From: Rhizobium rhizogenes NBRC 13257
GTDB lineage: Bacteria; Pseudomonadota; Alphaproteobacteria; Rhizobiales; Rhizobiaceae
Reading direction: 5' to 3'
DNA: 64,000 bases
Assembly (NCBI RefSeq): GCF_000696095.1
Contig: NZ_BAYX01000006.1
Location: forward strand, 412,107-476,106
Below the pieces are notes generated by a model. The model ran no database searches. It was not told where the DNA came from and was given only the letters and a program-made list of their open reading frames with translations. Shown one piece after another: positions 1-9,725 of the stretch. Each line of letters starts with the position of its first letter. The stretch's first letter is position 1. Position numbers and translations under genes: made by a program.

Positions 1-1392
1 GATGTGGTCGACTCGCTGCCCAATCCGTTGCCACCGGCCAAATATCCGCGCACTCCCGGCTACAAGCCGGGCCTTGAGGAAAATAAATACGGGGCCTGGG
101 CCTACAAGAGCGAGGTGAAGGGCGCGTCCGAGGGCAAGCTCAAGGGACGAACAGTCGCTCTCAAGGACAATGTCGCGCTCGCCGGCGTTCCGATGATGAA
201 CGGGTCAACGACGCTTGAAGGCTTCGTGCCGGCCGCCGACGCGACCATCGTCACCCGCATGCTCGATGCAGGTGCTACCATCGTCGGCAAGGCGGTCTGC
301 GAGCATTTTTGCCTCTCCGGTGGTAGCCACACCTCCGATCCCGGCCCGGTGCATAACCCGCACCGCATGGGCTATTCGGCGGGTGGATCGTCTTCCGGCA
401 GCGCCGCACTGGTGGCGGCCGGCGAAGTGGACATGGCGATCGGCGGCGATCAGGGCGGCTCGATCCGAATTCCGGCCTCCTATTGCGGCATTTACGGGAT
501 GAAGGCCACGCATGGTCTCGTGCCCTATACCGGCGTCATGCCGATCGAATCGACCATCGACCATACCGGGCCGATGACCGCGACGGTGGCCGACAATGCT
601 CTGCTGCTGGAAGTGCTTGCCGGTGCCGACGGCTTCGATCCGCGCCAGTATGCGCCGAAGGTTTCGTCCTATACCGAGGCCCTGGGCAAAAGCGTCAGGG
701 GTTTGAAGATCGGCCTGCTGAAGGAAGGCTTTGCCGTGTCGAACATGCAGGAGGCGGTTGCCGACAAGGTGCGGGCGGGTGCGGAGCGTCTGGCCGGCCT
801 CGGTGCCGAGATCTCCGAGGTCTCCATTCCGGATCATCTCAATGCGCTTGCGGCCTGGAATCCGATCACGCTGGAAGGCTTCATGGTGCAGATGATGCAT
901 GGCAATGGCATGGGGTTCAACTGGAAGGGGCTCTATGATGTCGGTCTCTTGGACGCGCATTCGTCCTGGCGGAACCGGGCCGACGATCTGTCGAAGACAC
1001 TCAAGCTGTGCATGCTGGTTGGTCAGTGGGGGCTTACTCATTATCGCGGGCGCTACTATGCCAAGTCCCGCAATATCGCTATCGCGGCAAAGGCTGCCTA
1101 TGACGCGGTCTTCGGTGAATATGATCTGCTCTTGATGCCGACCCTGCCTTGCGTGGCAACGAAATTGCCCGAGAAGGATGCGCCGCTCTCCGAGATCATT
1201 GAGCGCGCCTTCGAGATGACCGCGTCCACCAGCCCCTTCGACGTCACCGGCCATCCGGCCATGTCCTTGCCCTGCGGCCTCGTGGACGGACTGCCCGTTG
1301 GCTTGATGCTGATCGCCAAGGATTACGACGAGAGCACGATTTATCGTGCGGCCAGTGCATTTGAGGCCGACGGCGACTGGAGGTCGTTCTGA
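1..1392 (+). CDS. Amidase (amidase-signature family), 5' end cut by the window edge
   Basis: Hydrolyses a carboxamide to the acid and ammonia; the substrate cannot be told from sequence. The reading frame is open from base 1, so the true start lies upstream; about 463 residues are visible and the closest type known to me, nitrile-hydratase-associated amidases of roughly 505-520 aa, suggests some 50 are missing. The Ser-cisSer-Lys triad is intact, counting from the GTG at base 4: Lys54 (VALKDNVA), cis-Ser129 in AGGSSSGSA, nucleophile Ser153 in [11 protein letters not shown]. Its TGA overlaps the next ATG by one base (TGATG), and three more catabolic genes follow on the same strand, so it is part of an operon whose beginning is off-window. 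Family call is secure, specificity is not. Confidence 0.9.
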   Translation, partial: DVVDSLPNPLPPAKYPRTPGYKPGLEENKYGAWAYKSEVKGASEGKLKGRTVALKDNVALAGVPMMNGSTTLEGFVPAADATIVTRMLDAGATIVGKAVCEHFCLSGGSHTSDPGPVHNPHRMGYSAGGSSSGSAALVAAGEVDMAIGGDQGGSIRIPASYCGIYGMKATHGLVPYTGVMPIESTIDHTGPMTATVADNALLLEVLAGADGFDPRQYAPKVSSYTEALGKSVRGLKIGLLKEGFAVSNMQEAVADKVRAGAERLAGLGAEISEVSIPDHLNALAAWNPITLEGFMVQMMHGNGMGFNWKGLYDVGLLDAHSSWRNRADDLSKTLKLCMLVGQWGLTHYRGRYYAKSRNIAIAAKAAYDAVFGEYDLLLMPTLPCVATKLPEKDAPLSEIIERAFEMTASTSPFDVTGHPAMSLPCGLVDGLPVGLMLIAKDYDESTIYRAASAFEADGDWRSF

Positions 1393-1691
1393 TGCACACC
1401 ATCAGCGCGATCATCCGGGTTAAGGCCGGGCAGGAGGCGACCATGCGCGACGCCCTGATGGCGGTCGCCTCGCATGTGGCCATGAATGAGCCGGAAACTC
1501 TCGGCTTCTTCATTTCCCAGAGTGAGGACGATCCGTGCCTGTTCACCACCTATGAACGCTTCGCGGATCGCGCCGCCATGGACCGCCACAATGGTTCGGA
1601 TGCGGTGGCTGTGTTTTTTGCCATCGCAAGCCCCATCCTGGATGGGCCTGTGACACTGGTGACGGCGCTCGAGGCATCGGCGAAAGCCTGA
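1392..1691 (+). CDS. Small ABM-domain protein (putative quinol monooxygenase family)
   Basis: 99-residue protein with the pattern of the antibiotic-biosynthesis-monooxygenase (ABM) ferredoxin-like fold: an N-terminal strand after MHTI, a central run ending in LFTTYERFAD and a helix with AAMDRHN. Members act as cofactor-free monooxygenases on quinols or as small accessory enzymes; many have no known substrate. It overlaps the amidase stop by one base and has a GGAGG about 8 bases upstream of its ATG, inside the amidase gene, so it is translationally coupled. Its place in an amidase/dehydrogenase operon suggests a housekeeping or detoxifying step in that pathway, which is inference. Confidence 0.75.
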   Translation: MHTISAIIRVKAGQEATMRDALMAVASHVAMNEPETLGFFISQSEDDPCLFTTYERFADRAAMDRHNGSDAVAVFFAIASPILDGPVTLVTALEASAKA

Positions 1692-1780
1692 TTTTGACAG
1701 TCCCGAAGTGCCGGCGGCGTCGAGCGCGCCGGCACGGGGCAACGCATGGCTCTTTGCCGATTTTCCAACGAAAGAATGGG

Positions 1781-3367
1781 ATGATGTTCGATACGATCAT
1801 TATCGGGGCGGGCTCAGCCGGCTGCGTGGCAGCCCATCGCCTGAGCGCGGATGCGAAGCGAAAGGTTCTGGTGCTGGAGGCCGGGCGGGATGCGCCGATT
1901 GCTTCCGATATCCCGTCCGACTGGGTGACGATGTTTAATACCGGCGCCGACTGGGGCTACTATACCGAGCCGCAGCCCGGCTGCCGGGGCCGCCGCATCT
2001 TCTGGCCGCGCGGTAAAATGGTCGGCGGATCCGGCGCGCTCAATGCCATGATCTATATTCGCGGCCTGCCGTCGGATTATGACGCCTGGCAGGAGATGGG
2101 CTGCACCGGCTGGGGCTGGAAGGACGTATTTCCGGCCTTCCTCGCCGCCGAGAACAATGCCGATTTCCAGGCCGACCACTATCACGGCAATGAAGGGCCG
2201 CTTCATGTCGCCAACGTGCCCTATGTCGATAGGCACGAGCACCTATGGCTCGAAGCCGCCCAGGTGGCGGGCTTCGCGTTCAACCCGGATTTCAATGGCG
2301 AGAGCCAAGAGGGGGCCGGGCTCTTCCAGTTCACGATCAGGAATGGCGAACGATGGGGGACCGGCAAGGCCTATCTGCGCCCCGTCCTCGACCGGCCGAA
2401 CCTGACCTTGAAAAAAGGCGTTCTCGTCACCGGTCTGATTATCGAGAAGGGCCGTGTCATCGGCGTGAACTACCTGGTGAACGGCATTCCGGAGACATCC
2501 TATGCGGCCAGCGAAGTCGTCATGGCAGCCGGCGCCATCGGGACATGTCAGATCATGATGCTGTCCGGCATCGGCCCGGCCACGGAGCTGGAAGCGGCGG
2601 GCGTCACGCCGGTTCACGATCTTCCCGGCGTCGGCAAGGATCTGCAGGACCACCTCAATATCCCGATATCCTTCTACGCCAAGGAGCCGATGGGGATCGG
2701 GGCGTGGACAGAGGAAATCCTTGAAGACAGTTTTGCGGAATGGCGTGATCATCGAAGCGGCATCCGCACCTCGCCCTGGGTGGCGGCAGGTGCCCATGTC
2801 TGTAGTCGGGAAGGCGTCGAGCCGGATCTCCAGCTTTACGGCGCCATCAGCCCGCATCGCGACTATGCCCGGTTCCTCGGCGGTCGCTCCGGTATCACCG
2901 CCCATTGCGTTCTCCAGCGGCCGAACAGCCGGGGAGAGATCAGGCTGCGCTCGCCGGATCCCACGGAGCATCCGGCGATCGATCCGAAATACTTCGTCTC
3001 CAATCCCGACGGGACCGATCTTGCGACGATGATCGCCGGGGTGCGGATCAACCGCAATATCCTCGCCCAATCGCCGATAAGAGAGCTCATCGACTACGAG
3101 CTGTCGCCGAGCGCGGAGTGCGAGACGGATGCCGAGATCGCCGATTATGTCCGGGGGCATATGACGACGCTCTATCATCCCTCCAGCACCTGCCGGATGG
3201 GCGTCGACAGGTTCGCCGTAACCGATCCCGTCACGATGAAGGTGCATGGCCTCGAGGGCCTGCACATCGCCGATGCCTCCGCCATTCCGAAAATGGTGTC
3301 CGGCAATCTCAACGCGCCGACAATCATGCTTGCCGAGCGTGCCTGCCAGAAAATACTTGCGGCTTGA
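1781..3367 (+). CDS. GMC-family FAD alcohol dehydrogenase (choline-dehydrogenase-like)
   Basis: Oxidises an alcohol to an aldehyde using FAD. 528 residues from ATG 1781 (ATG 1784 is equally possible). The frame stays open back to 1694, but the dinucleotide-binding strand FDTIIIGAGSAG should be close to the N-terminus, so the upstream part is rejected. Visible are the FAD Gly motif at residues 9-14, the GMC signature around RGKMVGGSGALNAM, the second signature GAIGTCQIMMLSGIGP, and the catalytic-His region YHPSSTCRMG near the C-terminus followed by NLNAPTIM. An aldehyde dehydrogenase starts 11 bases after its stop, so alcohol to aldehyde to acid is the likely sequence. The alcohol is unknown; choline is only one option, since no betaine-type regulator or transporter lies beside it. 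Confidence 0.88.
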   Translation: MMFDTIIIGAGSAGCVAAHRLSADAKRKVLVLEAGRDAPIASDIPSDWVTMFNTGADWGYYTEPQPGCRGRRIFWPRGKMVGGSGALNAMIYIRGLPSDYDAWQEMGCTGWGWKDVFPAFLAAENNADFQADHYHGNEGPLHVANVPYVDRHEHLWLEAAQVAGFAFNPDFNGESQEGAGLFQFTIRNGERWGTGKAYLRPVLDRPNLTLKKGVLVTGLIIEKGRVIGVNYLVNGIPETSYAASEVVMAAGAIGTCQIMMLSGIGPATELEAAGVTPVHDLPGVGKDLQDHLNIPISFYAKEPMGIGAWTEEILEDSFAEWRDHRSGIRTSPWVAAGAHVCSREGVEPDLQLYGAISPHRDYARFLGGRSGITAHCVLQRPNSRGEIRLRSPDPTEHPAIDPKYFVSNPDGTDLATMIAGVRINRNILAQSPIRELIDYELSPSAECETDAEIADYVRGHMTTLYHPSSTCRMGVDRFAVTDPVTMKVHGLEGLHIADASAIPKMVSGNLNAPTIMLAERACQKILAA

Positions 3368-3378
3368 GGAGAACGAAA

Positions 3379-4881
3379 ATGACCGCTGTTTCCACCCATG
3401 CGACCTGGCACCAGAAGGCCGAAAAATTGAAGCTCGAGGGCGGGTTGTTCATCGACGGCACGCTCCTGCCGGCAAGGTCCGGCAAGCTGTTCGAAAGCAT
3501 CAATCCGGCGAACGGCGCGGTGATCGCCGAAGTGGCCCAGGGTGATGCCGCCGATATCGATCGTGCCGTGGCATCAGGCCTGAAGGCCTTCAAATCCGGT
3601 GTGTGGTCGCGAAAGGCGCCGCGCGAGCGTATGGCGGTGATGCTGCGCTTTGCCGATCTCATCGAGGCGCATCGTGAGGAGTTCGCGCTGATCGACACCA
3701 TGGACATGGGCAAGCCGATCAGCGAGATGCTGAACGTGGACATTCCGCTGGCGCTTCTCTGCTTTCGCTTCACCGCCGAATGCATCGACAAGGTACAGGG
3801 AAGTGTGGGCGCGACCTCCCCCGATATCCTTTCCTACTTGCTGCGCCAGCCGCTCGGGGTTATCGGGTGCATCGTGCCCTGGAACTACCCGTTGCTGATG
3901 ACCGCGTGGAAGATCGCTCCCGCACTGTCGGCGGGCAATTCGGTGGTGCTGAAGCCGGCCGAGCAGTCACCGCTGTCGGCTGTGCTGCTCGCGCGCCTTT
4001 TTGTGGAAGCAGGAGGCCCCGAGGGCGTGCTCAACGTCGTCAACGGCTTCGGGCCGGAGGCCGGCAAGGCACTCGCACTTCATCATGACGTCGAGAAGAT
4101 CGCCTTCACAGGCTCGGTCGAGATCGGCAAGCTGATGATGGTTTATTCCGGCCAGTCGAACCTCAAGAAGGTCTCGACCGAATGTGGCGGCAAGTCTCCA
4201 CATGTCATCATGGCCGACGCCACCGATCTCGAGGCGGCAGCCTCCTGGGCGGCCATGGGTATTTTCGGAAACCAAGGCGAGGTCTGCTGCGCCGGCTCGC
4301 GCATCCTCGTGGAACGCAAGATCCTCAAGGATTTCACGGACATCTTCCGTGAAAAAGCCGAAACGGGCTATCGTCCGGGCGATCCGCTGGACCCTAGCAC
4401 CAGCATGGGGCCGCTGGTGGATTTCGGCCAGCAGAAGCGGGTGTTGAACTATATCGGCATCGGCAAACAGGCCGGCGCGGAATGCGTGCTCGGCGGCGGC
4501 ATTCCGGCAGGGCTGGAAAAGGGTGCCTTCGTTTCGCCGACGATCTTCACCGGTGTCAACAACCAGATGACCATCGCCCGCGAGGAGATCTTCGGTCCTG
4601 TCGCCAGCATCATTGCTTTCGATGGTTTCGAGGAGGCGGTCTCGATCGCGAATGATACCAGCTTCGGTCTCGCCGCCGGCATCTGGACATCGGATCTCGG
4701 CAAGGCGCATCGTTTCGCGCGCGATGTGGAGGCCGGGATGGTCTACATCAACAGCTATATGACCGGCGACATGCAGCTTCCCTTCGGCGGCTGGAAGGAA
4801 AGCGGCAACGGCCGCGACAAATGCATGGATGCGCTCACCTCCTACACCCAGACCAAGGGCGTCTGGGCGACGATTGGGTAA
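3379..4881 (+). CDS. NAD(P)-dependent aldehyde dehydrogenase (PuuC/betaine-aldehyde-dehydrogenase-like)
   Basis: 500 residues, normal for the family. Start ATG 3379 has GAGGAGA a few bases upstream, overlapping the end of the GMC gene. Motifs: Asn169 in PWNYP, Lys192 in LKPAEQSP, general-base Glu268 in STECGGKSP, catalytic Cys303 in NQGEVCCAGSR, and PFGGWKESGNGRD near the C-terminus. Resembles gamma-glutamyl-gamma-aminobutyraldehyde and betaine-aldehyde dehydrogenases more than fatty-aldehyde types. Probably oxidises the aldehyde made by the upstream GMC enzyme. Last gene of the operon; a hairpin follows 27 bases after the stop. Confidence 0.9.
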   Translation: MTAVSTHATWHQKAEKLKLEGGLFIDGTLLPARSGKLFESINPANGAVIAEVAQGDAADIDRAVASGLKAFKSGVWSRKAPRERMAVMLRFADLIEAHREEFALIDTMDMGKPISEMLNVDIPLALLCFRFTAECIDKVQGSVGATSPDILSYLLRQPLGVIGCIVPWNYPLLMTAWKIAPALSAGNSVVLKPAEQSPLSAVLLARLFVEAGGPEGVLNVVNGFGPEAGKALALHHDVEKIAFTGSVEIGKLMMVYSGQSNLKKVSTECGGKSPHVIMADATDLEAAASWAAMGIFGNQGEVCCAGSRILVERKILKDFTDIFREKAETGYRPGDPLDPSTSMGPLVDFGQQKRVLNYIGIGKQAGAECVLGGGIPAGLEKGAFVSPTIFTGVNNQMTIAREEIFGPVASIIAFDGFEEAVSIANDTSFGLAAGIWTSDLGKAHRFARDVEAGMVYINSYMTGDMQLPFGGWKESGNGRDKCMDALTSYTQTKGVWATIG

Positions 4882-4907
4882 GCGTATAATTACCGAATGG
4901 CAATCGG

Positions 4908-4953
4908 CGTTTCCGCACCATTTACATCTTACCGAATGTAGGAAGCGGAAACG
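4908..4953. terminator. Hairpin between convergent genes
   Basis: Perfect 9-bp arms CGTTTCCGC (4908-4916) and GCGGAAACG (4945-4953), with an inner TACAT/ATGTA pairing (4923-4927, 4936-4940). It lies between the aldehyde dehydrogenase and the convergent exported-protein gene, so it can end transcripts from either side. The T-tracts are poor, so intrinsic termination is likely but not certain. Confidence 0.5.
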
Positions 4954-4961
4954 TCCGGCTT

Positions 4962-5375
4962 TTACCGCGATACGGAATTCACGATGTTGCAAAGACCGGT
5001 TCGGACCGCATTGTTCGAGGTGACTTGGCCGGCCTGAATATCGAATATCGCGTCGACGCGCACTCCGGCGCCGATTTGACGTGCGACCACTCTAAGGGTC
5101 TGAATTCTGCCGGACCCCGTGGTTTCCTGATAGGCGTCGATGGCCGAAAGGTCCCGGTCGATCTTGATACCGGAAAATCCCTCTGCCGCAACGGCTTGGG
5201 CAAGCGTTTTCAGAACCGTTGCCGCCTTTGCCTTCGGGAGTTCCTGCCAGGTCTTGTAGCTGACAGCCGTGACCATCGGCACTCCGCTCGTCTTGAAATT
5301 GCTTTCGCACGAGGCGGCTTCGACCACGCCGGCCGACATGGCGAAAACAATCAGAATTCCAACAACTCGTTTCAT
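4962..5375 (-). CDS. Small exported protein of unknown function
   Basis: 137 residues from an ATG preceded by GGGATG at normal spacing. The first 20 residues (MKRVVGILIVFAMSAGVVEA) are a clear Sec signal peptide, and cleavage before ASCES is likely. The mature part holds two cysteines (in SCES and GLCNI) that could form a disulphide joining the ends, a short mixed alpha/beta-looking body with an IGAGVRVDAIFDI strand, and no motif I recognise. Probably periplasmic. It is a single-gene unit, convergent with the aldehyde dehydrogenase and separated from the RND pump by the pump's terminator. Confidence 0.65.
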   Translation of the reverse strand: MKRVVGILIVFAMSAGVVEAASCESNFKTSGVPMVTAVSYKTWQELPKAKAATVLKTLAQAVAAEGFSGIKIDRDLSAIDAYQETTGSGRIQTLRVVARQIGAGVRVDAIFDIQAGQVTSNNAVRTGLCNIVNSVSR

Positions 5376-5524
5376 GTTTACATCCCGAGCAATTTTTAGA
5401 ATGTCGGGAATGTTGCAATAAATACGGTATTAGTAAAGTCAGTTTTTCGCTATGTGGTTGCGCCCATCCACCGCGAAGGATCATGGCCGATCCTTGGCGC
5501 ATGGGCAGCGATATAGAAACTGGC

Positions 5525-5566
5525 AACAGACCCACGCCGCTCGAAAGAGCGCGGCGCGGGTCTGTT
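5525..5566 (-). terminator. Terminator of the RND efflux operon
   Basis: Outer arms AACAGACCC (5525-5533) and GGGTCTGTT (5558-5566) pair perfectly and enclose a second stem (CGCCGCTC / GAGCGCGGCG) closed by a GAAA loop. It starts nine bases beyond the stop of the RND gene. The T-run on the minus strand is short. Confidence 0.7.
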
Positions 5567-5574
5567 ATCTTGGA

Positions 5575-8500
5575 TTATGCGGATACTTCCGGTTCCTTGA
5601 CTGCTTCTTCTCGCGGTATCCGGAACCATGCCACGTAAAGGGCGGGGAGGAACAACAGCGTCAGGGCCGTGCCGATGACGATGCCGCCCATCATGGCATA
5701 GGCCATCGGTCCCCAGAACACCTCTCGCGAAATGGGGATCAGGGCGAGCGTGGCGGCGGCGGCCGTCAGCATGATCGGTCGCATACGATGCTCGGTCGCC
5801 TCGATCACCGCATGCCATGCGCTGACCCCGGTTTCTCGCAGATGCTCGATCTGCACCACGAGGATGACCGAGTTTCGGATCAGGATGCCGATCAGCGCCA
5901 GCACGCCCAATATCGCAACGAAGCCGAGCGGCGCATTGCTCATCAACAGCGCGACGACCACGCCGATGAGGGCTGTGGGGGCGACCGCAAAGACCAGGAA
6001 CAGCCGGCTGAAGCTCTGCAACTGGATCATCAGGATCGTCGCCATGATGAAAATCATCATGGGTGCAACGGCGGCGATCGGTCCCTGTGCCTTGGCGCTT
6101 TCCTCGACGGCACCGCCGACGACGATCGAATAGCCGACCGGCAATGTCTTCTCGAACTGCTCGACCTTGGCATCGAGCTGGCTGACGACCGTTGCCGGTT
6201 GGATCGCACCGACGACGCCGGCCTTGATCGTGATCGTCGGGATGCGCGCGCGACGCCAGATGGTCGGTTGTTCCAGCTCGTAGCGGAAGGTTGCCACGGC
6301 CGAGAGCGGGACCGCTTTACCGTTCGAGGCCGGCAATTGCAGGTTCTGGAGCGTTTCGATGGAACCGCGCTCTGCCGTCTGGGCACGCCCGATCACGTCG
6401 ATCAGGTAGATGTCGTCGCGGATCTGGGTCGTGCTCGATCCTTCGACGATGCTGTTGAGCGCGGTGGCGATGTCTTCGGACGAAACGCCCAGCTGGCGCG
6501 CCTTGTCCTGGAGAACATCGATCTTGACGACGCGCGCCGGCTCGTTCCAGTCGAAGATGATGCCGGTCAGTGAGGGATTGCTACCCATGACGCCAGCAAA
6601 ATCCTGAGCTATGCCGCGGACCTTCTGGATGTCCGGGCCGCTTATCCGGTATTGTACAGGCTTGCCGACCGGCGGGCCGATATCGAGCAGCTTCACGAAG
6701 GCGTCCGTGCCGGGGAAGGTCTTGTTGAGGTAGTCCTGCAGCTCCGCCCGCACCTTGTCGCGCACCTCCAGGCTCTTCGTGACGATGACCGTCTGGCCGA
6801 AGGTCACGTCCGGCGTCTGCACGTCGAACGACAGGATAAAGCGCGGTGCGCCCTGTCCGACATAGGTGGTCCAGTGATCGATGCCCGGGTTGTTCGCGAG
6901 CTTTTCACGTTCGAACTGGGCCATCTGCCGGTTCGTTTCGGTAATCGAGCTGTTGTGCGGCAGGTTCCAGTCGACGATGAGCTCCGGCCGGTCCGATGAC
7001 GGGAAGAACTGCTGCTGCACGTAGCCCATGCCGAAGATGGAAAGGGCAAAGGCAAAGACGGTGAGGGCAATGGTTGCCCATCGGAAGCGCATCGCCATCG
7101 TCAGCAGTCGTGAAAACAGCGCGGCAAACCAGCCCTTTTTCTCGTGATGCTTCTTCATCGTCTTGGGCAGGATCGTCACCCCCAGCAATGGGGTGAAGAG
7201 AACCGCCACGATCCATGAGACGAGCAGAGACACCGCAATGACGACGAACAGAGTGAAGGTGAACTCGCCGGCGGCGCTGTCGTTGAGGCCGATCGGAATG
7301 AAGCCGGCGACGGTGACGAGCGTGCCGGTGAGCATCGGGAATGCCGTCGAGGTGTAGACATAGGTGGCGGCCTTGCGCAGGTCGTCGCCAACCTCCAGGC
7401 GCGCCACCATCATCTCGACCGCAATCATGGCGTCGTCGACCAAGAGGCCGAGTGCGATGATCAAGGCGCCGAGCGAGATGCGCTGCAACGAAATGCCCGA
7501 ATAGGCCATCACGACGAATGTAATGGCAAGGACGAGCGGGATGGAGATCGCGACCACAAGACCGGCCCTGAGGCCGAGGCTGATGAAGCTGATCGCAAGC
7601 ACGATGGCTATGGCTTCGAAGAGGGCGCGCGTGAAGCCGGAGACGGCCTCGTCGACCACGGCCGGCTGATCCGAGACGCGGTGAACATCGACGCCCACCG
7701 GCAGGTCGGCGACAATCTCGTCGACTTTCTTTTCCAAAGCCTTCCCGAATTCGAGCAGGTTGGCGCCCTGTTTCATGCCGATGGCAAGGCCGATCGCCGG
7801 CTCGCCGTTGACTCGGAAGAGCGAAGACGGCGGATCGACATAGCCGCGCTTGATCGTCGCGACATCGGTCAGCGGAAAGAAGCGGTCGTTGACCCTGAGG
7901 TTGATCGCCCGCAGGCTCTCTTCCGAGGAGAACTGCCCGCCGACCCTGAGCGCGATGCGTTCAGGCCCTGCCTCCACGAAACCGGACTGCGTGACGGCAT
8001 TTTGCGCCTGCAGCGTCGAGATGATGGCGGAGCGGTCGATGCCGAGCGCTGCAATCTTGCGGGTCGAGAATTCCAGATAGACGGCCTCGTCCTGCGCGCC
8101 GATGATGTCGACCTTGCCGACATTCGGAACGGTCAGGATCCTGGCGCGCGCGTCTTCGACGCGGTCGCGAAGCTGCCTCTGGGTGAGCCCGTCACTGGTG
8201 AACGCAAAGATGTTGCCGTAGACATCGCCGAAACGGTCGTTGAAGAACGGACCCACCACGCCCGACGGGAAATCGCCCTTGATGTCCGCGATCATGTTGC
8301 GGACCCGGACCCAGGTGGCTTCGACATTCTTGGCTTTTGTCGTCGGAAGCAGCTCGACGAAGATGGTCGTCTGCCCCGCAACGGTTTCACTGCGGGTGTA
8401 GTCGAGGGACTCGAGCTCCTCCAGCTTCTTCTCGATGCGATCGGTCACCTGCTTGGTGACTTCCTCAGCAGACGCTCCCGGCCATTGTGCCTGGATGACC

Positions 8501-8643
8501 ATGGTCTTGATGGTGAAGGAAGGGTCTTCTTCGCGGCCGAGCCCCATATAGGAAAACACGCCGGCAAGAATGAAGACGATCATGAAATACCAGACCATCG
8601 AACGATGTTCGAGCGCCCAGTCGGAGAGGTTGAAGGTCTTCAA
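5575..8643 (-). CDS. RND-family multidrug efflux permease (AcrB/TriC-like)
   Basis: Inner-membrane proton-driven pump subunit that exports hydrophobic toxic compounds through an outer-membrane channel encoded elsewhere. 1022 residues, normal for RND pumps. The N-terminal membrane helix (about residues 15-35) is followed by a long periplasmic region, then a block of helices with the proton-relay pair Asp403-Asp404 in GLLVDDAM. The TM10 lysine of AcrB is replaced by Arg in GILIRNSVILVVQ, as in a number of RND subgroups. The start is TTG at 8643-8641, overlapping the upstream adaptor stop as TTGA, so it is strictly coupled. It is the third gene of an adaptor-adaptor-pump operon controlled from the divergent TetR region. 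Confidence 0.92.
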   Translation of the reverse strand: MKTFNLSDWALEHRSMVWYFMIVFILAGVFSYMGLGREEDPSFTIKTMVIQAQWPGASAEEVTKQVTDRIEKKLEELESLDYTRSETVAGQTTIFVELLPTTKAKNVEATWVRVRNMIADIKGDFPSGVVGPFFNDRFGDVYGNIFAFTSDGLTQRQLRDRVEDARARILTVPNVGKVDIIGAQDEAVYLEFSTRKIAALGIDRSAIISTLQAQNAVTQSGFVEAGPERIALRVGGQFSSEESLRAINLRVNDRFFPLTDVATIKRGYVDPPSSLFRVNGEPAIGLAIGMKQGANLLEFGKALEKKVDEIVADLPVGVDVHRVSDQPAVVDEAVSGFTRALFEAIAIVLAISFISLGLRAGLVVAISIPLVLAITFVVMAYSGISLQRISLGALIIALGLLVDDAMIAVEMMVARLEVGDDLRKAATYVYTSTAFPMLTGTLVTVAGFIPIGLNDSAAGEFTFTLFVVIAVSLLVSWIVAVLFTPLLGVTILPKTMKKHHEKKGWFAALFSRLLTMAMRFRWATIALTVFAFALSIFGMGYVQQQFFPSSDRPELIVDWNLPHNSSITETNRQMAQFEREKLANNPGIDHWTTYVGQGAPRFILSFDVQTPDVTFGQTVIVTKSLEVRDKVRAELQDYLNKTFPGTDAFVKLLDIGPPVGKPVQYRISGPDIQKVRGIAQDFAGVMGSNPSLTGIIFDWNEPARVVKIDVLQDKARQLGVSSEDIATALNSIVEGSSTTQIRDDIYLIDVIGRAQTAERGSIETLQNLQLPASNGKAVPLSAVATFRYELEQPTIWRRARIPTITIKAGVVGAIQPATVVSQLDAKVEQFEKTLPVGYSIVVGGAVEESAKAQGPIAAVAPMMIFIMATILMIQLQSFSRLFLVFAVAPTALIGVVVALLMSNAPLGFVAILGVLALIGILIRNSVILVVQIEHLRETGVSAWHAVIEATEHRMRPIMLTAAAATLALIPISREVFWGPMAYAMMGGIVIGTALTLLFLPALYVAWFRIPREEAVKEPEVSA

Positions 8644-9725
8644 AGCTGGTTCTCCTGCGTAAGTTTGACCTTCTGGCCGTCTGTCAGATGATGAACGCCT
8701 GCAATCGCGACATGGTCACCGATCTTCAGTCCGTCGAGAATCCGCACGCGGTCAGGATCGGTAAAGGAGCTGTCCAGGGTAACCGGTTTGCGGGATACCG
8801 TTGCGTTTTCCGTGTCGATCACCCAGACATTGGGCTTGCCGTCCTGCATCAAAATGGCGGTCGACGGCAGGGACACGGTGGGCTCGGCATTGATGACGGC
8901 GCTTGCGGTGATAATCGAGCCCAGGCGGAATGCGTCCGGCGGATTGCTGAGCGTGATCTTTGTCCGTCTTGTCCGCGTGGTTGCCTCCGATTCAGGGGCG
9001 ATTTCACGGACGATGCCAGTGACCCGGATGGTGGGATCAAGTTGCAGGGAGATCTCGAAGGGCGATCCCGGCTTCAGCCCGTCGAGACTTGCCTCGGGAA
9101 TGTCGATGACCGCTTCGCGCACGTCGGGGCGAGCGACGGTGAGGACGGTCTGTCCAGCGGAGACGACCTGGCCGACTTCCGCCGAGGTTGCGGTGACGAC
9201 GCCGTCGAATTCCGCCTTCAGCTGGGCATAGCCAAGCTGTTCTTCCGCCTTTGCCAGATTGGCTTGCGCCTTGGCGACAGAAGCGACGGCCGATTTCTGC
9301 GCCTGCTCGGCGCTTTCAAGCGCTGCCTCGCTGCCCGATCTGGATTCGGCAAGCGCGCGCTGGCGTTCCTCCGATGCCGAAGCATTGGTCAGTTGCGCCT
9401 GGCTGTTCGACAGATCGGCACGGGCGCTGCGGACGGCAAGTTCGAGGGAAAGCGGATCGATGGCGGCGACCACCTGTCCCTTGGTGACGAGATCTCCGAC
9501 ATTGACGTCGCGCGCGATGACTCGCCCGAGGACGCGGAAACCAAGGTCCGTCTCGATCCTCGGCTCGATCGTTCCCGGCAGTTGCAGGCTGACGACCGGC
9601 ACCGATTTGATGATGGTCGAAAGAACCGGCCGTACTTTCTGTTCTGCCTCGGCGGGTTTGCTGTCGCAGGACGATAGTGTCGACGCGGCCAGCAATAGCG
9701 ACGCTGCAATCAAGGCGTTTCTCAT
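8640..9725 (-). CDS. RND periplasmic adaptor lipoprotein (second of two)
   Basis: Membrane-fusion protein of the HlyD/AcrA type linking the RND pump to the outer-membrane channel. 361 residues from ATG 9725. The frame is open further upstream, but residues 1-20 (MRNALIAASLLLAASTLSSC) form a lipoprotein signal with lipobox LSSC and Cys20, which fixes the start. Barrel-sandwich strands around residues 60-90 (RVIARDVNVGDLVTKGQVVAAID), a coiled-coil hairpin rich in Ala/Gln/Glu about 100-150, then the second half of the lipoyl-like domain and a beta-barrel. It overlaps the preceding adaptor by ATGA and the pump by TTGA. Confidence 0.9.
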   Translation of the reverse strand: MRNALIAASLLLAASTLSSCDSKPAEAEQKVRPVLSTIIKSVPVVSLQLPGTIEPRIETDLGFRVLGRVIARDVNVGDLVTKGQVVAAIDPLSLELAVRSARADLSNSQAQLTNASASEERQRALAESRSGSEAALESAEQAQKSAVASVAKAQANLAKAEEQLGYAQLKAEFDGVVTATSAEVGQVVSAGQTVLTVARPDVREAVIDIPEASLDGLKPGSPFEISLQLDPTIRVTGIVREIAPESEATTRTRRTKITLSNPPDAFRLGSIITASAVINAEPTVSLPSTAILMQDGKPNVWVIDTENATVSRKPVTLDSSFTDPDRVRILDGLKIGDHVAIAGVHHLTDGQKVKLTQENQL

